From an uncultured Saprospirales bacterium (GTDB lineage Bacteria > Bacteroidota > Bacteroidia > Chitinophagales > Saprospiraceae): a DNA stretch of 6,014 nt. The DNA lies in contig CALAZP010000329.1 of assembly GCA_937926355.1 (NCBI GenBank), positions 1 to 6,014 on the forward strand, read 5' to 3'. The notes beneath the pieces are model-generated. The model was not told the origin of the DNA and made no database searches. It worked only from the letters and a program-made list of their open reading frames with translations. The translations under genes were made by a program, and so were the position numbers. Positions 5,977 through 6,014 of this stretch are shown here, one piece after another (position 1 is the first letter of the stretch; every line of letters starts with the position of its first letter).

Positions 5977-6014
5977 TTGAAAATTCTTGTTACCGGGTCC
6001 TCCGGTTTGTTAGG
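5977..6014 (+). CDS. N-terminus of an NAD(P)-dependent sugar-nucleotide epimerase/reductase, perhaps GDP-L-fucose synthase; cut by the right edge
   Basis: Reading from the TTG at 5977 gives MKILVTGSSGLLG, the first strand and glycine-rich turn (G-x-x-G-x-x-G) of an extended short-chain dehydrogenase/reductase. Only 13 codons are inside the window. An in-frame TAA at 5968-5970 leaves only GTT and CAG before the TTG, so TTG is essentially forced as the start. The pattern resembles the ILVTGGSGLVG start of animal-type GDP-L-fucose synthases. RmlD-type (TGANGQLG) and UDP-hexose epimerases (TGGAGYIG) are similar enough to stay open. GDP-fucose synthase would fit well because the GT10 and GT11 enzymes upstream both need GDP-fucose. 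The Rossmann call is strong; the specific enzyme is inference from context plus a few residues. Confidence 0.7.
   Translation, partial: MKILVTGSSGLL

Noticed and set aside
5992..6006. ACCGG-GTCCT-CCGGT hairpin resembling a terminator.
   Set aside because: It lies inside the glycine-rich motif of the epimerase gene, has only a five-pair stem, and lacks a proper T run.
5973..6014. Minus-strand reading PNKPEDPVTRIFN followed by TGA, which could be the end of a convergent gene.
   Set aside because: The same bases on the + strand give a Rossmann-type N-terminus (MKILVTGSSGLLG) that fits the operon's function and direction far better; the minus reading is its complement.
3..6014. CRISPR arrays, tRNA/rRNA genes, transposases or insertion-sequence ends.
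   Set aside because: No regularly spaced repeats, no RNA-gene sequence and no transposase-like protein were seen on either strand.

Overview
This AT-rich window is almost entirely coding, with every gene on the + strand. It holds nine protein genes packed end to end: eight read through to their stops, the first is cut by the left edge and the ninth by the right edge. The theme is assembly and decoration of a glycan. In order they are a GT7-like (beta-galactosyltransferase-type) glycosyltransferase, a GT2-type glycosyltransferase, a DxD GT-A glycosyltransferase of uncertain family, a GT10-type fucosyltransferase, three different sulfotransferase-fold proteins, a GT11 alpha-1,2-fucosyltransferase, and the first 13 codons of an NAD(P)-dependent sugar-nucleotide epimerase/reductase. 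That last gene starts with TTG at 5977 and fits a GDP-L-fucose synthase best, though this rests on very few residues.

Layout: the genes at 3-788, 781-1524, 1524-2414 and 2411-3214 overlap by 8, 1 and 4 bases. The next gene follows after 4 bases and starts with GTG. Then come a 13-base gap, a 4-base overlap (4473-4476), a 23-base gap, and a 59-base gap (5918-5976). The 59-base gap is the only real intergenic region. It holds an inverted repeat, a direct repeat and a TATAAT box.

Organism: ATGA/TAATG junctions, GTG and TTG starts and near-zero spacing indicate a bacterial-type polycistronic operon in a bacterium or bacteriophage, not a eukaryote or a eukaryotic virus. Convincing Shine-Dalgarno sequences are largely missing. 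No product shows a membrane segment or signal peptide, and no flippase, polymerase or exporter is visible. Soluble, compact glycan enzymes in a dense AT-rich block recall the 'LPS/glycan' blocks of marine T4-like phages, but a bacterial O-antigen or exopolysaccharide locus remains possible. No phage hallmark gene is in view.

How the genes could work together (inference): the GT7-like, GT2 and DxD enzymes build or extend a chain, GT10 and GT11 add fucose from GDP-fucose, the last gene may make that GDP-fucose, and the sulfotransferases add sulfate from PAPS. The predicted product is a fucosylated, sulfated oligosaccharide. A beta-1,4-Gal, alpha-1,3-Fuc and alpha-1,2-Fuc set is the one that makes Lewis Y-type structures, so a sulfo-Lewis-like mimic is a testable though speculative reading.
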